DNA from: Chloroflexota bacterium
GTDB lineage: Bacteria > Chloroflexota > Anaerolineae > J036 > Brachytrichaceae
Reading direction: 5' to 3'
NCBI GenBank assembly: GCA_030550095.1
Contig: JAUQQA010000002.1
Location: 88,025-152,024, forward strand
Length of the DNA stretch: 64,000 bases
Positions 17,162-25,728 of this stretch are shown here, piece by piece. Both the position numbers and the translations under genes were made by a program. The notes under the pieces are model-generated. The model had not been told where the DNA came from. It saw only the letters and a program-made list of their open reading frames with translations, and made no database searches. Each line of letters opens with the position of its first letter. Within the stretch, counting starts at the first letter, position 1.

Positions 17162-18670
17162 ATGCACCCGGAAACCCTAGCCGCCCGCTTTCACGAAGTC
17201 TTTGGCGCTCATGCAACCTTTTTGGCGCGTGCTCCAGGGCGCGTCAACCTCATTGGTGAGCACACCGACTACAACGAAGGCTTCGTGTTGCCTATGGCGA
17301 TCGAGCGCGAGGTGCGCCTCGTAGGGCGCCCCCGCGAGGACGATTGGGTGCGCCTCTACTCGCTAAACTTCGAGGAGCACGCTGCCTTCCAGCTTTCTGG
17401 GCTTCACGCTTCGGATGTGCCGAGTTGGGCGGATTACTGCAAGGGCGTCGCCTGGGCAATGCAAGAAGCAGGCCACACGCTGCGCGGCTTTGAGGCTGTT
17501 ATCCACGGCGACATACCCATCGGCAGCGGGCTTTCTTCCTCTGCTGCTCTTGAGCTGGCAATGGTGATGGCGTTTCAGGCAAGCACGCCTGCCCTCCAAC
17601 TCGCCCCTTCGAGCGCAGCCTCCCTCGCTCATCGCGCCGAAAGCGGGTTCGTGGGCGTGCGCTGCGGCATCATGGACCAGATGATCGCAGCGCTTGGGGT
17701 CAAGGGGCACGCCTTGTTCATTGATTGCCGCACGCTCGCACACGAAACTGTGCCCTTGCCTGAAGGCGTCGCTGTGGTGATCATAGACACGGGCGCACCA
17801 CGCTCACTCGCAAGCAGCGCCTACAACGAACGCCGCGCTGAGTGTGAGTCCGCGGCTGCTCTCTTGGGCGTGCCCGCGCTGCGCGACCTGACCACCGAGG
17901 AGTTTGAAGCGCAGCGTGCTGTGCTGCCGCCCTTGCTCACACAGCGCGCGGAGCACGTGGTGCGCGAAAACGCCCGCGTTCTCGAAGCCGTTGAAGCCAT
18001 GCGCGCTGGGGATGTGCAACGTTTGGGCGCGCTGATGACCGCTTCGCACGAGAGCCTGCGCGACCTCTTTGAGGTGAGCAGCCCCGCGCTTGATGCGGCG
18101 GTGGCGATTGCGCTGAGCACGCCAGGCGTGTACGGCGCGCGCATGACGGGTGCCGGCTTCGGCGGGTGCGCCATCGCATTGGTGGACGAAGCGCAAGTGA
18201 GCATGTTGGCGACGCGGATCCAGTTCGAGTATCCGCGCCGCACAGGGCTGACACCAAAAGTGTTCGTGAGCAACGCCAACGAGGGCGCAAGTTGGGAAAA
18301 GCTTACCCCACCCAACACGGCGCCAACCCACCGCGCGATCGCAGCGCATCACCCGTCTGTCGAGCCACCTCTGTGCGCGGAGCGCGGCGAGGCCATCCTG
18401 CGCGAGATCCCAGACGCAGAGTCACCGCGCTGGTGGTGGTGCCGCGACAAGCACGGGCGGCGCGGGCGTGTGCATGAGCACTTCTTCGAGGAAGAGGATT
18501 ACCGCTTCGTCCTGCGCGACGACTTTTGTGCCCAGGAGTTGCCCCTCGTGGAAGGGGAGCGCGTTAGACTCCTCGAGGCCTACGATGGTTGGGCTTTGGT
18601 CGAAAACGCTCACGGCGAACGCGGCTGGGTGCCAGCGCGTGTTCTTGTCTCCCTAACAAGCGAGGGATAG
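17162..18670 (+). CDS. galK: Galactokinase with a C-terminal SH3-like extension
   Basis: A 502-residue protein. Residues 1 to about 378 are a complete galactokinase: GRVNLIGEHTDYNEGFVLP signature, ATP loop GSGLSSSAALELA, catalytic-aspartate region GIMDQM, and GFGGCAIALV near the end. It phosphorylates galactose at C1. The remaining 124 residues (about 379-502) are not part of the kinase. They contain RWWWCRDKHGRRGRVHEHFFE, then ELPLVEGERVRLLEAYDGW and GERGWVPARVL, a pattern like tandem SH3 barrels in stand-alone bacterial SH3 proteins. The frame is continuous with no sign of frameshift. The ATG at 17162 begins the family-like N-terminus. No other Leloir gene is adjacent. Confidence 0.92.
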   Translation: MHPETLAARFHEVFGAHATFLARAPGRVNLIGEHTDYNEGFVLPMAIEREVRLVGRPREDDWVRLYSLNFEEHAAFQLSGLHASDVPSWADYCKGVAWAMQEAGHTLRGFEAVIHGDIPIGSGLSSSAALELAMVMAFQASTPALQLAPSSAASLAHRAESGFVGVRCGIMDQMIAALGVKGHALFIDCRTLAHETVPLPEGVAVVIIDTGAPRSLASSAYNERRAECESAAALLGVPALRDLTTEEFEAQRAVLPPLLTQRAEHVVRENARVLEAVEAMRAGDVQRLGALMTASHESLRDLFEVSSPALDAAVAIALSTPGVYGARMTGAGFGGCAIALVDEAQVSMLATRIQFEYPRRTGLTPKVFVSNANEGASWEKLTPPNTAPTHRAIAAHHPSVEPPLCAERGEAILREIPDAESPRWWWCRDKHGRRGRVHEHFFEEEDYRFVLRDDFCAQELPLVEGERVRLLEAYDGWALVENAHGERGWVPARVLVSLTSEG

Positions 18671-18700
18671 ACGCAGAACCACACCAACGCATAGAAAGCC

Positions 18701-18734
18701 GAAAGCCCCAGCGCTTCTTCACGCCAGGGCTTCC
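18701..18734. terminator. Possible bidirectional terminator hairpin
   Basis: An inverted repeat pairs AAGCCC with GGGCTT, plus an inner GCG/CGC, around a short loop. It lies between the 3' ends of galK and the convergent 71-residue gene. It lacks a clear T-run, so termination is inferred from position. Confidence 0.4.
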
Positions 18735-18794
18735 GACCACCCGAGAATCCAACCCGGAGGGACCCAGGAGGAGGAAGTTAGCGAACCTAGAACA

Positions 18795-19010
18795 TCAATC
18801 TGCAACCCATCCGCGCTGCGCGACGTCGTAGTAGCGGAACGCCGCCCACGCTGCCGCCAAGCGCGCTGGCAGAGTCTTAAGCGCGTTGATCACGCGCTCT
18901 GTGGGGCTCGGGAGATACTCCACGTTTGGCCCCTTTGGCAGCGGCTTGCTCGCTGCGAGCAACTCCTCGTAGCGCATCTGCGCTGCCAGCATTCGGTCGA
19001 AAGTCAGCAT
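18795..19010 (-). CDS. Small uncharacterised protein (71 aa)
   Basis: Not recognised. A textbook AAGGAGG ribosome binding site lies seven to eight bases before the ATG at 19010, so this short gene is credible; a longer in-frame extension to 19133 lacks support. The protein is soluble, begins MLTFDRMLAAQMRYEELLA (helical) and ends in FRYYDVAQRGWVAD. It is divergent from the XRE/NB-ARC regulator across an AT-rich gap of about 170 bases with a direct repeat, so control by that regulator is possible. Convergent with galK. Confidence 0.6.
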   Translation of the reverse strand: MLTFDRMLAAQMRYEELLAASKPLPKGPNVEYLPSPTERVINALKTLPARLAAAWAAFRYYDVAQRGWVAD

Positions 19011-19094
19011 CTTCGTGCCTCCTTGTGTTGGGCTTGTCCTCGCCTCAACACGCCTGAAAGTGTATAGCAAACACTTGTGGAAAAGTTGACTTTT

Positions 19095-19114
19095 CTTGCC
19101 AATTAACTTGCCAA
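19095..19114. repeat. Direct repeat CTTGCCAA, period 12 bp: possible operator
   Basis: Two exact copies of CTTGCCAA (19095-19102 and 19107-19114) lie in an AT-rich island between the divergent 71-residue gene and the XRE/NB-ARC gene. Placement and tandem spacing suggest a binding site for a helix-turn-helix regulator, perhaps the adjacent one; this is inference only. Confidence 0.4.
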
Positions 19115-19183
19115 ATTGTGACGAAAGGCGCAAACTCTGCCCAGGAGGGGATGGGTAGAATTCCCATAAAGCGAGCTTTTCTC

Positions 19184-21712
19184 ATGCAGGACTCATTGAG
19201 AGAAAAGGAGGCGCTTAGCTTCGGCGAGCTGTTGCGCCTGCTCCGTCGGCGGGCAGGCTTAACGCAGCGCGATTTAGGGATCGCAGTGGGCTACTCCGAG
19301 GCCCACATCGCGCGCTTAGAGAGCAACACGCGCACCCCTGATCCCGCGAGCGTGCAGGGGCGCTTCCTTGAGGCGCTCGGCATCGAAGGCACGCCGGAAG
19401 CCGAGCAATTAGTCGCGCTGGCCTACGCGGCGAAGGCGCGCGTGCGTCGGGGGCGTCGTCCTGCATCAGCAGAAACGGCAAGGGAGGAACAACCGACAAC
19501 ACCGCTGCTCGCAAAGCCTGCGCTGATCTCGGCACCTACGACCTTGCCCGTGCCGTTGGCGCCGTTGGTGAACCGGCAGCGCGAGATGGAAGAGCTGCGC
19601 GCGTTGTTGCGCACGGCGCGCTTGCTCACCTTGCACGGCAGCGGTGGCGTGGGCAAAAGCCACTTGGCGCTGCACCTCGCTGTGGCGCTGGCGCCGCAGT
19701 TCCAACATGGTGCCTTCTGGGTAGAGCTAGCCTTGATCTCAGACGCGGGATTAGTGGGCGATGCCGTTGCCACGACGCTAGGGCTGCGCCCAGCGGGCGC
19801 CGATTCACAACAAGAGCTGATCGAGTTCTTGCACAACAAACACGTGCTGCTCGTGCTGGATGGCTGCGAACGCGTTGTAAACGCGGTGGCCTCGCTTGCG
19901 CTGAGTTTGCTGCGCGCTTGCCCACGGCTCACAGTGTTGGTCACAAGCCGCGAGGTGCTCGGGGTGCCCGGCGAGGTCACCTACATGATCGAGGGGCTTG
20001 CAGCCGAGGACGCCGAAACGCTTTTCATAGCGCGCGCGCTCGCTGCGCGCCCTGATTTGGAGCTGAACGAGTCCGACCGAGCGCTCATCCGCGAAATTTG
20101 CGAGCAGCTTGATGGGCTGCCGCTCGCCATTGAGCTTGCCGCCTCGCGGGTGCGCGCGCTCACTCTTGCGCAAATCGCGGAGCGACTTGCCGATCGGTTC
20201 CGCTTGCTGAGCGGCGGTACACGCCCAGACCTGCCGCATCATCAGACGTTGCGCACCCTCATTGACTGGAGCTACGACTTGCTCAGCGAGCCAGAGCGCA
20301 CCCTACTGCGGCGACTCAGCGTGTTCGTCGGTGGATGGGCGCTGGAGGCCGCTGAGGCGATATGCGCCGACGTAGCAGGAGAGGCAGAGCACAACGCCGC
20401 CGCGCCACAGCTCCCGCCAGAGAGCATCCTCGCTTTGTTGTTGCAGTTAGTCAACAAGTCGTTGGTAGTTGTGCGCGACGACGATGCCCAGCATCCGCGC
20501 TATTTCATGCTCAACACTTTGCGCCAGTATGCCTGGGAGCGCCTCGCGGAGGCGGGCGAAGAAAACACCCTGCGCACGCGCCACATGCGCTACTACTTCG
20601 ACCTTGCCGATCGCATCTTGCCCTTCTTGGGCACTGCGCAGCAGAAAGCTTGGTTGCTCCGCTTTGAACAGGAGAAGGAAAATTTTCGCGCTGCGCTGAG
20701 CTGGGTCGCAGCGGGGCACGGCAGCGAGATGCTGGAGCGCCCTTGGAATGGGCTTCATGCGTTTTGGGCGCGCTGTGGTTACTGGGCAGAGGGCTTCAAG
20801 TGGCTTTCGTTCCTTGCAGAGCACACGCCTTTGCCTACATTGCGCGCCGAGGCGATGTTCGGTGCGGGCTTCTTCGCGTGGCGCATAGGCGACTATGAAC
20901 ACGCACGTGTCTTGGCACGCGTCGGCAGCGATGCCGCCAAGCGCCTGAGCGACGCGCGCTTGATCGCCCTCTTTCACATGCTCAACGGCATCCTCTCCAC
21001 ACACTATGACGAAGCTCGCGCTCATCTTGAAGAGGGACTGCGTGTTGCTCGGCAGGCAGGGCTGAACTCTGAAGCAGCAGGTCTTTTAGCGTGGTTGGCG
21101 AAGCGCACGCGCGTACATGCGGGCGATCTCGCTCAAGCTGAGCACTTCTGCCATGAAGGGCTGCAGCTCGCGCGAAGCGCCAAGGATCGCTACCGCGAGA
21201 TTCACTGCCTTGGGGAGCTTGGTTTGGTGTTCATGGAGCGCGGCGACTATCCCACTGCACGCGCACACATCGAGCGCTGCGTGCAGTTCATGCGCGAGAT
21301 GGGCGATTCCTCAGGCTTGGCAGATTGGATCATGCCCTTGAGCCAAATCGCGTTCTATCAGGGCGACTTCGAGACAGTGCGCGCGCTGGTGCGCGAGGGC
21401 ATCGCACTTCAGCAACGCTTCAGCAGCGGTGAGCTGCTGCCACACTTCCTGATGCTCGCTGGGGTGCTAGCGCAGCAAGCAGGTCAACTGCACACGGCTG
21501 TGCATTTGCTTTCGCAGGCCTCTAAGCTGCGCGCTCACTTGACGCTGCACAACCTACTCGAGCCGCTGCGCTACCAAGAGCTACGCAGACGCCTCGATGC
21601 AGTACGCGCTGTGATGGACGAAGCAGCGTTTGATAGCGCGTGGTACGAAGGGCAGGAGATGAGCGTGTCTCAGGCGATTGACGAGGCGCTTGGCGTGTTG
21701 GGCGCAGCTTAA
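19184..21712 (+). CDS. XRE-family helix-turn-helix / NB-ARC (STAND) ATPase with TPR-like repeats
   Basis: About 842 residues. An XRE helix-turn-helix occupies about 10-70 (FGELLRLLRRRAGLTQRDLG, then YSEAHIARLE). After a linker comes an NB-ARC/AfsR-type NTPase: Walker A TLHGSGGVGKSHLALHLA (about 155-172), Walker B HVLLVLDGCE (about 220), TSREVLGVPGE and GLPLAIELAASRV. The last 350 residues are helical repeats of TPR type (for example REIHCLGELGLVFMERGDY). Such proteins sense a ligand through the repeats and switch DNA binding or oligomerisation by ATP. Starts at 19118 (GTG) and 19151 are alternatives; 19184 is preferred because it follows TAGAAT at 19156-19161. It converges on xseA with a four-base overlap. 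Confidence 0.88.
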   Translation: MQDSLREKEALSFGELLRLLRRRAGLTQRDLGIAVGYSEAHIARLESNTRTPDPASVQGRFLEALGIEGTPEAEQLVALAYAAKARVRRGRRPASAETAREEQPTTPLLAKPALISAPTTLPVPLAPLVNRQREMEELRALLRTARLLTLHGSGGVGKSHLALHLAVALAPQFQHGAFWVELALISDAGLVGDAVATTLGLRPAGADSQQELIEFLHNKHVLLVLDGCERVVNAVASLALSLLRACPRLTVLVTSREVLGVPGEVTYMIEGLAAEDAETLFIARALAARPDLELNESDRALIREICEQLDGLPLAIELAASRVRALTLAQIAERLADRFRLLSGGTRPDLPHHQTLRTLIDWSYDLLSEPERTLLRRLSVFVGGWALEAAEAICADVAGEAEHNAAAPQLPPESILALLLQLVNKSLVVVRDDDAQHPRYFMLNTLRQYAWERLAEAGEENTLRTRHMRYYFDLADRILPFLGTAQQKAWLLRFEQEKENFRAALSWVAAGHGSEMLERPWNGLHAFWARCGYWAEGFKWLSFLAEHTPLPTLRAEAMFGAGFFAWRIGDYEHARVLARVGSDAAKRLSDARLIALFHMLNGILSTHYDEARAHLEEGLRVARQAGLNSEAAGLLAWLAKRTRVHAGDLAQAEHFCHEGLQLARSAKDRYREIHCLGELGLVFMERGDYPTARAHIERCVQFMREMGDSSGLADWIMPLSQIAFYQGDFETVRALVREGIALQQRFSSGELLPHFLMLAGVLAQQAGQLHTAVHLLSQASKLRAHLTLHNLLEPLRYQELRRRLDAVRAVMDEAAFDSAWYEGQEMSVSQAIDEALGVLGAA

Positions 21713-22947
21713 GACGCGCTGCGCTCCTCCACGAGGGCGATGAACTCGCCCGCATACACGACGATCTTCACCTTGGCGCCAAGCGGGACCTCGTGCGGCG
21801 CGCGCACAATGTGCCCATCCTCAACACGTCGCACGATGGCGTAGCCCCGCGCTAGCACGGCATGGGGCGAGAGGGCTTGGAGTCGCTGAGCAAGCGCATG
21901 CACTTCGAGGCGCTTGCGTTCAAGGTGGTGGTGCATGGCGCGGTCGAGTTGTGCGCGCAACTGCGCCAAGCGCATCCGCTGAGCCGCCAAGCGCGCCTCA
22001 GGACGCAACAGATGAAGCGCATGCGCGAGCTGTGTCCACCGTTGGCGGACTGCTCTAAGCTGCCGTTCGGCAGCGCTTTGCAAACGCGCAGCCAGCTCGT
22101 CCACCTGTTGGCGCAGTTCAGCAACGTCGGGCGTGAGCATTTCGGCAGCAGCCGAAGGTGTGGGTGCGCGCTGGTCAGCAGCGAAGTCGGTGAGCGTCAC
22201 GTCAATCTCGTGCCCCACACCGCTGATCACAGGGATGTTCGATCGCGCCACCGCGCGCACCACATGCTCGTTGTTGAAGGCAGAGAGGTCCTCTGCGGAG
22301 CCACCGCCACGCGCGACGAGAATCACATCAGGACGCAGCTCACCCTGCAAGGCATTGAGCCGTTTCAGCGCGCGCACAATCTGCGCTGGTGCCTCTTCGC
22401 CCTGCACCAACGTGGGCGCAAGCACCACCGTGAGGAGGGGGTATCGCCGACGCAGCACGTTGAGCACGTCCTGGAGCGCAGCGCCTGTGGGCGAAGTCAC
22501 AATGCCGAGCACACGAGGGAAGGCGGGGAGCGGGCGCTTGCGCGCGGGGTCGAAAAGCCCTTCTGCGGCAAGTTGCTGCTTCAGCGTCTCGAGCGCGCTT
22601 TGCAGGGCACCCGCGCCTTGCAGCGCCATTGCGGTTGCATAGAGCTGATACTGCCCATCGCGCTCATACACGCCGAGGTTGCCGCGCACGATCACGGCGT
22701 CGCCCACTTTTGGCATGAAGCTCAAGCGCAGTGCCCAGTTGCGCCACATCACGCAACGGAGTTGGGCATGCGCGTCTTTGAGCGTGAAGTAAAGATGACC
22801 AGAGGTAGGGCGCGAGATTTGCGCGATCTCGCCTTGCACACGCACGTCGTAGAGTTCGGGGTCGCCTTCGAGCAAGGCCTTAACGTACTCCGTCAAAGCG
22901 GAGACGCTCCACGGCGGCTTTGGCGCCCACTCAAACGTCGTGTTCAT
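21709..22947 (-). CDS. xseA: Exodeoxyribonuclease VII large subunit
   Basis: A 412-residue protein with the XseA order: N-terminal OB fold (about 10-105, SALTEYVKALLE, GEIAQISRPTSGHLYFTLKD), the catalytic core with GIVTSPTGAALQDVL (about 150-164), RGGGSAEDLSAFN, GHEIDVTLTDFAADQRAPTPSAAAE in pieces, then a long coiled-coil region (about 280-360), and a short C-terminal domain with LARGYAIV. It degrades single-stranded DNA into oligonucleotides together with XseB, which is not in the window. Its ATG overlaps the xdhC stop (ATGA), placing it last in the operon M20 peptidase, 107-residue protein, xdhC, xseA. Confidence 0.95.
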   Translation of the reverse strand: MNTTFEWAPKPPWSVSALTEYVKALLEGDPELYDVRVQGEIAQISRPTSGHLYFTLKDAHAQLRCVMWRNWALRLSFMPKVGDAVIVRGNLGVYERDGQYQLYATAMALQGAGALQSALETLKQQLAAEGLFDPARKRPLPAFPRVLGIVTSPTGAALQDVLNVLRRRYPLLTVVLAPTLVQGEEAPAQIVRALKRLNALQGELRPDVILVARGGGSAEDLSAFNNEHVVRAVARSNIPVISGVGHEIDVTLTDFAADQRAPTPSAAAEMLTPDVAELRQQVDELAARLQSAAERQLRAVRQRWTQLAHALHLLRPEARLAAQRMRLAQLRAQLDRAMHHHLERKRLEVHALAQRLQALSPHAVLARGYAIVRRVEDGHIVRAPHEVPLGAKVKIVVYAGEFIALVEERSAS

Positions 22948-23987
22948 GCTTTGCCGTTGCGCGCGGCGACGATTTGCGCCATGGCGGCGAGCGCGATCTC
23001 CTCGGGAGTGCGCGCGCCGATGTCTAGCCCGAGCGGCGCGTGGATGCGCGCGACTTCTGCCTCGCTGAGCCCTGTGCGCAGCAAGCGCTCGCGGCGGGCG
23101 GCGTGGGTTTTTCGGCTGCCCAAAGCGCCCACGTAGAACGCAGGGCTGCGCAGCGCGATTTGCAAGGCAGGATCGTCGAATTTGCTGTCGTGCGTGAGCA
23201 CAACGACGGCGGTGTTGCTGGTGAGCGCGATGCGCTGGAGCGCGTGCTTGGGGTGCTCCACAAGCAGCGCATCGGCATGTGGGAAGCGCTCGCGGTTGCA
23301 GAACACGGCGCGCGGGTCGATCACCGTCACGCGGTAGCCCAGCGCCTTCGCAAGCGCGGTGAGCGCAATGGCGATGTGCACCGCGCCGATCACGACAAGG
23401 TGCGGCTGGGCAGGCGTGAGGTCGAGGAAGACGGTATGCGGCGCCTCGCCGATGAATACCTCTGTGCGGCGTGGCTGCGATGTCGCAAGCGCAGCGGCAG
23501 CGAGTTCTTGCAGCGCACTGCGTGCATCAGGGGGCAGAGCTGGATGCGCGAACCAAACCTCGTTCGGCTCTGCGAGCGCCAAACAAGAGCCTTGCAGCTC
23601 ACCGTCGAGCAACATGACCATGACGAGCGCGCGATCTTCTTGCAGCGCGCGCGTCCACGCCTCTGCCAGCGCAGGATGCAGTGGCTCAACGAGCACCTCG
23701 ATCGTGCCGCCGCACGCCAAGCCAACCCGCTCAAAGGCGGTCTCATCGGCGACGCCAAAACGCAGCAACTGCGGCTGACCACTGGCGAGCACTGCAAGCC
23801 CGCTTTCGATCACCGCACTTTCCACACATCCGCCGCTCACTGAGCCGACCACGGCTTGATTGGCAGTGAGCGCAAGTTTCGCCCCTAACCCGCGAGGAGC
23901 AGACCCCCACGTAGCGACGACGGTGGCGAAGGCAACGCGCTCGCCTTTTGCCAGCCATTGCAACGCTTGGGGCGCAATGTCGCGCAT
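22944..23987 (-). CDS. xdhC: XdhC/CoxI family molybdenum hydroxylase accessory protein
   Basis: A 347-residue protein with the two XdhC parts: N-terminal CoxI domain (VATWGSAPRGLGAKLALT, GSVSGGCVES, about 25-60) and a C-terminal Rossmann-like domain (HLVVIGAVHIAIALTALAKALGY, THDSKFDD, FYVGALGSRKT, LGLDIGARTPEEIALA). XdhC proteins carry or sulfurate the molybdenum cofactor for xanthine dehydrogenase-type enzymes. No such hydroxylase lies in this window, but modAB at 47-48.6 kb supplies molybdate transport. The start ATG lies three bases after the stop of the 107-residue protein and the end overlaps xseA by four bases. Confidence 0.9.
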   Translation of the reverse strand: MRDIAPQALQWLAKGERVAFATVVATWGSAPRGLGAKLALTANQAVVGSVSGGCVESAVIESGLAVLASGQPQLLRFGVADETAFERVGLACGGTIEVLVEPLHPALAEAWTRALQEDRALVMVMLLDGELQGSCLALAEPNEVWFAHPALPPDARSALQELAAAALATSQPRRTEVFIGEAPHTVFLDLTPAQPHLVVIGAVHIAIALTALAKALGYRVTVIDPRAVFCNRERFPHADALLVEHPKHALQRIALTSNTAVVVLTHDSKFDDPALQIALRSPAFYVGALGSRKTHAARRERLLRTGLSEAEVARIHAPLGLDIGARTPEEIALAAMAQIVAARNGKA

Positions 23988-23990
23988 GGC

Positions 23991-24314
23991 TCAAGCCTCC
24001 GAACCTTGCGCCAGCAGCGCGGTCGCGATGTACTCCCACTCTGCTTCCAGGTCGCCTTGAAAAACGGGCTTCCGAGCGCGGCGATACCAGTAGCTAGCGT
24101 TGCTCATGTCGCCCTCTTTGCGATGGAGGTAAGCATGTACCCAAGCTCCATCTGCGTCGTCCTGTTGCTGAGCGCAGGCGTGTGCGCGATGCCAATCGCC
24201 TTTCGCATCCCACCATAGCGCTTGCAGAGCGAGGCTCAATGCAGGTGGTGGTTCCGCTTGGCTCAACGTTTGACGGAAAGCGTTCAGGTTCATGGTGTCG
24301 CGGAGGCTGTTCAC
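23991..24314 (-). CDS. Conserved small protein of unknown function (107 aa)
   Basis: The core ALWWDAKGDWHRAHACAQ followed by WVHAYLHRKEGD and NASYWYRRARKP is the hallmark of a widespread small family of unknown function, possibly a short TPR-like helical hairpin; I know no assigned role. The GTG at 24314 overlaps the upstream peptidase stop as GTGA, which supports that start; an ATG seven codons later (24293) is the alternative. It sits in the peptidase-xdhC-xseA operon, three bases before xdhC. Confidence 0.78.
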   Translation of the reverse strand: MNSLRDTMNLNAFRQTLSQAEPPPALSLALQALWWDAKGDWHRAHACAQQQDDADGAWVHAYLHRKEGDMSNASYWYRRARKPVFQGDLEAEWEYIATALLAQGSEA

Positions 24315-25690
24315 GGCAAACGCGCGAATTCGTCGATCAGCGCGCCGATGTAGCGCATGCCGTCATAGTAGTTTTGCAGGATTGCGTTTTCGTTAGGCGA
24401 GTGAGCACGCGAATCCGCGTGGGCGATCCCAGCGCACACCACAGGCACACCGCCAATAAACGACGAGAGCGAGTACATGGGGCCGCTGCCAGGGCTGAGC
24501 AACACCTTGACCGGCTGTTGACCATACACGCGCTGCGCCGCGCGCTCAGCCGCTTTCACCATTGGTGAGTTTACATCGCTGATCTCAGCGCGGTAGCCGC
24601 CGAGGAAGTGGATCTCGACGTCGTTGAAGCCATGTCGGTCAAGGTGCTTGCGCAGCAAGTCGAGCACGATCTCGGGCGTAAGGTTGGGCACTAATCGAAA
24701 GTCGATCTTGGCGCTTGCCACGGCGGGAAGCACGGTCTTGACGCCAGTGCCTTGCCAGCCGCTGCTCAAACCGCAAATAGTCGCTGTTGGCGCGAAGAAG
24801 AGCCGCTTCACAGCATCAAAGCCGCTCACGCCCGTCACGAACGATTGAATGCCCCACTTCGCCTTGATCTCTTCTTCCTCGAAAGGCATGGCGCGCAGCA
24901 CTGCTTCTTCTTCGGGCGTGAGCGCGCGCACATGATCGTAATACCCCTCGATGAGGATGCGCTCGTCTGCGCTCTTGATGGTGTTCAACGCCCAAACCAG
25001 GCGCCAGGCTGCGTTGGGGGCGAGCGCTGCGTTGGAGGAATGCAAATCGTGGCTAACGCCGCGCACGCGCAGTTCCACGTAGCAAATGCCCTTCACGCCC
25101 ATAGTGAGCGTGAACCGTCCCTTTTCGTCGAAGCCGCCAAATTCCCACAAGCACCCGTCCATCGGACGACCGTCGGGCTTCATCAGCCATGGCTTGTGTT
25201 GCTCCACCCAGGCGTGAAGATGCGGGCTGCCGATTTCCTCCTCACCCTCGATGAGCCACTTGATCTTGAAGGGCAGTTTGCCTTGCGTGGCGAGCCACGC
25301 CTCAATCGCATGAATGCGCGTGACCAGCTCGCCTTTGTCATCGCTCGCGCCACGCGCGTAGATGCGTCCCTCGCGGATGGTTGGCTCAAAAGGTGGCGAC
25401 TCCCACAGCTCGAGCGGCTCAGGGGGTTGCACGTCGTAGTGGTTGTAGATGAGCAACTCTTTATCGCCCTCGCCCAGTTCTGCCCACACCACAGGAGGCG
25501 CATCACCTTCGGTGGGCACGATCTGCACGTTGGCGCCGAGCTCAGCAAGGCGCCGCGCAACCAGAGCTGCCATCTCGGCAATACCTTGACCCGTAGCTGC
25601 AACGCTGGGTTGGCGTAAGAAAGCCTTGAAGTCCTCAAGCAGGCGTTCGCGGTTAGCGAGAAGGTAAGCGTCGAACGCTTGGGCGTCCAT
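24311..25690 (-). CDS. M20 family metallopeptidase (dipeptidase)
   Basis: A 459-residue M20/M25/M40 peptidase. Metal and catalytic signatures are present: LLIYNHYDVQPPEPLELW (His ligand and catalytic Asp), YARGASDDKGELVTRI (bridging Asp), WLIEGEEEIGSPHL (catalytic Glu and metal Glu), and a C-terminal HSPNENAILQ with the last histidine. A dimerisation domain lies between. It should hydrolyse dipeptides or acylated amino acids with two zinc ions. The ATG at 25690 is seven bases after TATCAT on the minus strand (25703-25698), so the mRNA is probably leaderless; an upstream in-frame start at 25747 lies within the divergent kinase gene. First gene of a four-gene operon. Confidence 0.92.
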   Translation of the reverse strand: MDAQAFDAYLLANRERLLEDFKAFLRQPSVAATGQGIAEMAALVARRLAELGANVQIVPTEGDAPPVVWAELGEGDKELLIYNHYDVQPPEPLELWESPPFEPTIREGRIYARGASDDKGELVTRIHAIEAWLATQGKLPFKIKWLIEGEEEIGSPHLHAWVEQHKPWLMKPDGRPMDGCLWEFGGFDEKGRFTLTMGVKGICYVELRVRGVSHDLHSSNAALAPNAAWRLVWALNTIKSADERILIEGYYDHVRALTPEEEAVLRAMPFEEEEIKAKWGIQSFVTGVSGFDAVKRLFFAPTATICGLSSGWQGTGVKTVLPAVASAKIDFRLVPNLTPEIVLDLLRKHLDRHGFNDVEIHFLGGYRAEISDVNSPMVKAAERAAQRVYGQQPVKVLLSPGSGPMYSLSSFIGGVPVVCAGIAHADSRAHSPNENAILQNYYDGMRYIGALIDEFARLP

Positions 25691-25728
25691 GAGGGCAATG
25701 ATACGAGCGAATGTGGTAGAACTCTTGT
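25691..25728. promoter_or_regulatory. Compact divergent promoter pair
   Basis: Only 38 bases separate two start codons. TATCAT (25703-25698, minus strand) ends seven bases before the peptidase ATG, and TAGAAC (25717-25722, plus strand) ends six bases before the kinase GTG. Both transcripts would begin at or next to the start codon, and the two promoters must overlap, so they may compete. Confidence 0.6.

Noticed and set aside
21862..23136. Plus-strand frame of 424 codons opposite xseA and xdhC
   Set aside because: It crosses two well-supported genes in antisense and has the His/Arg/Gln-rich composition of shadow frames.
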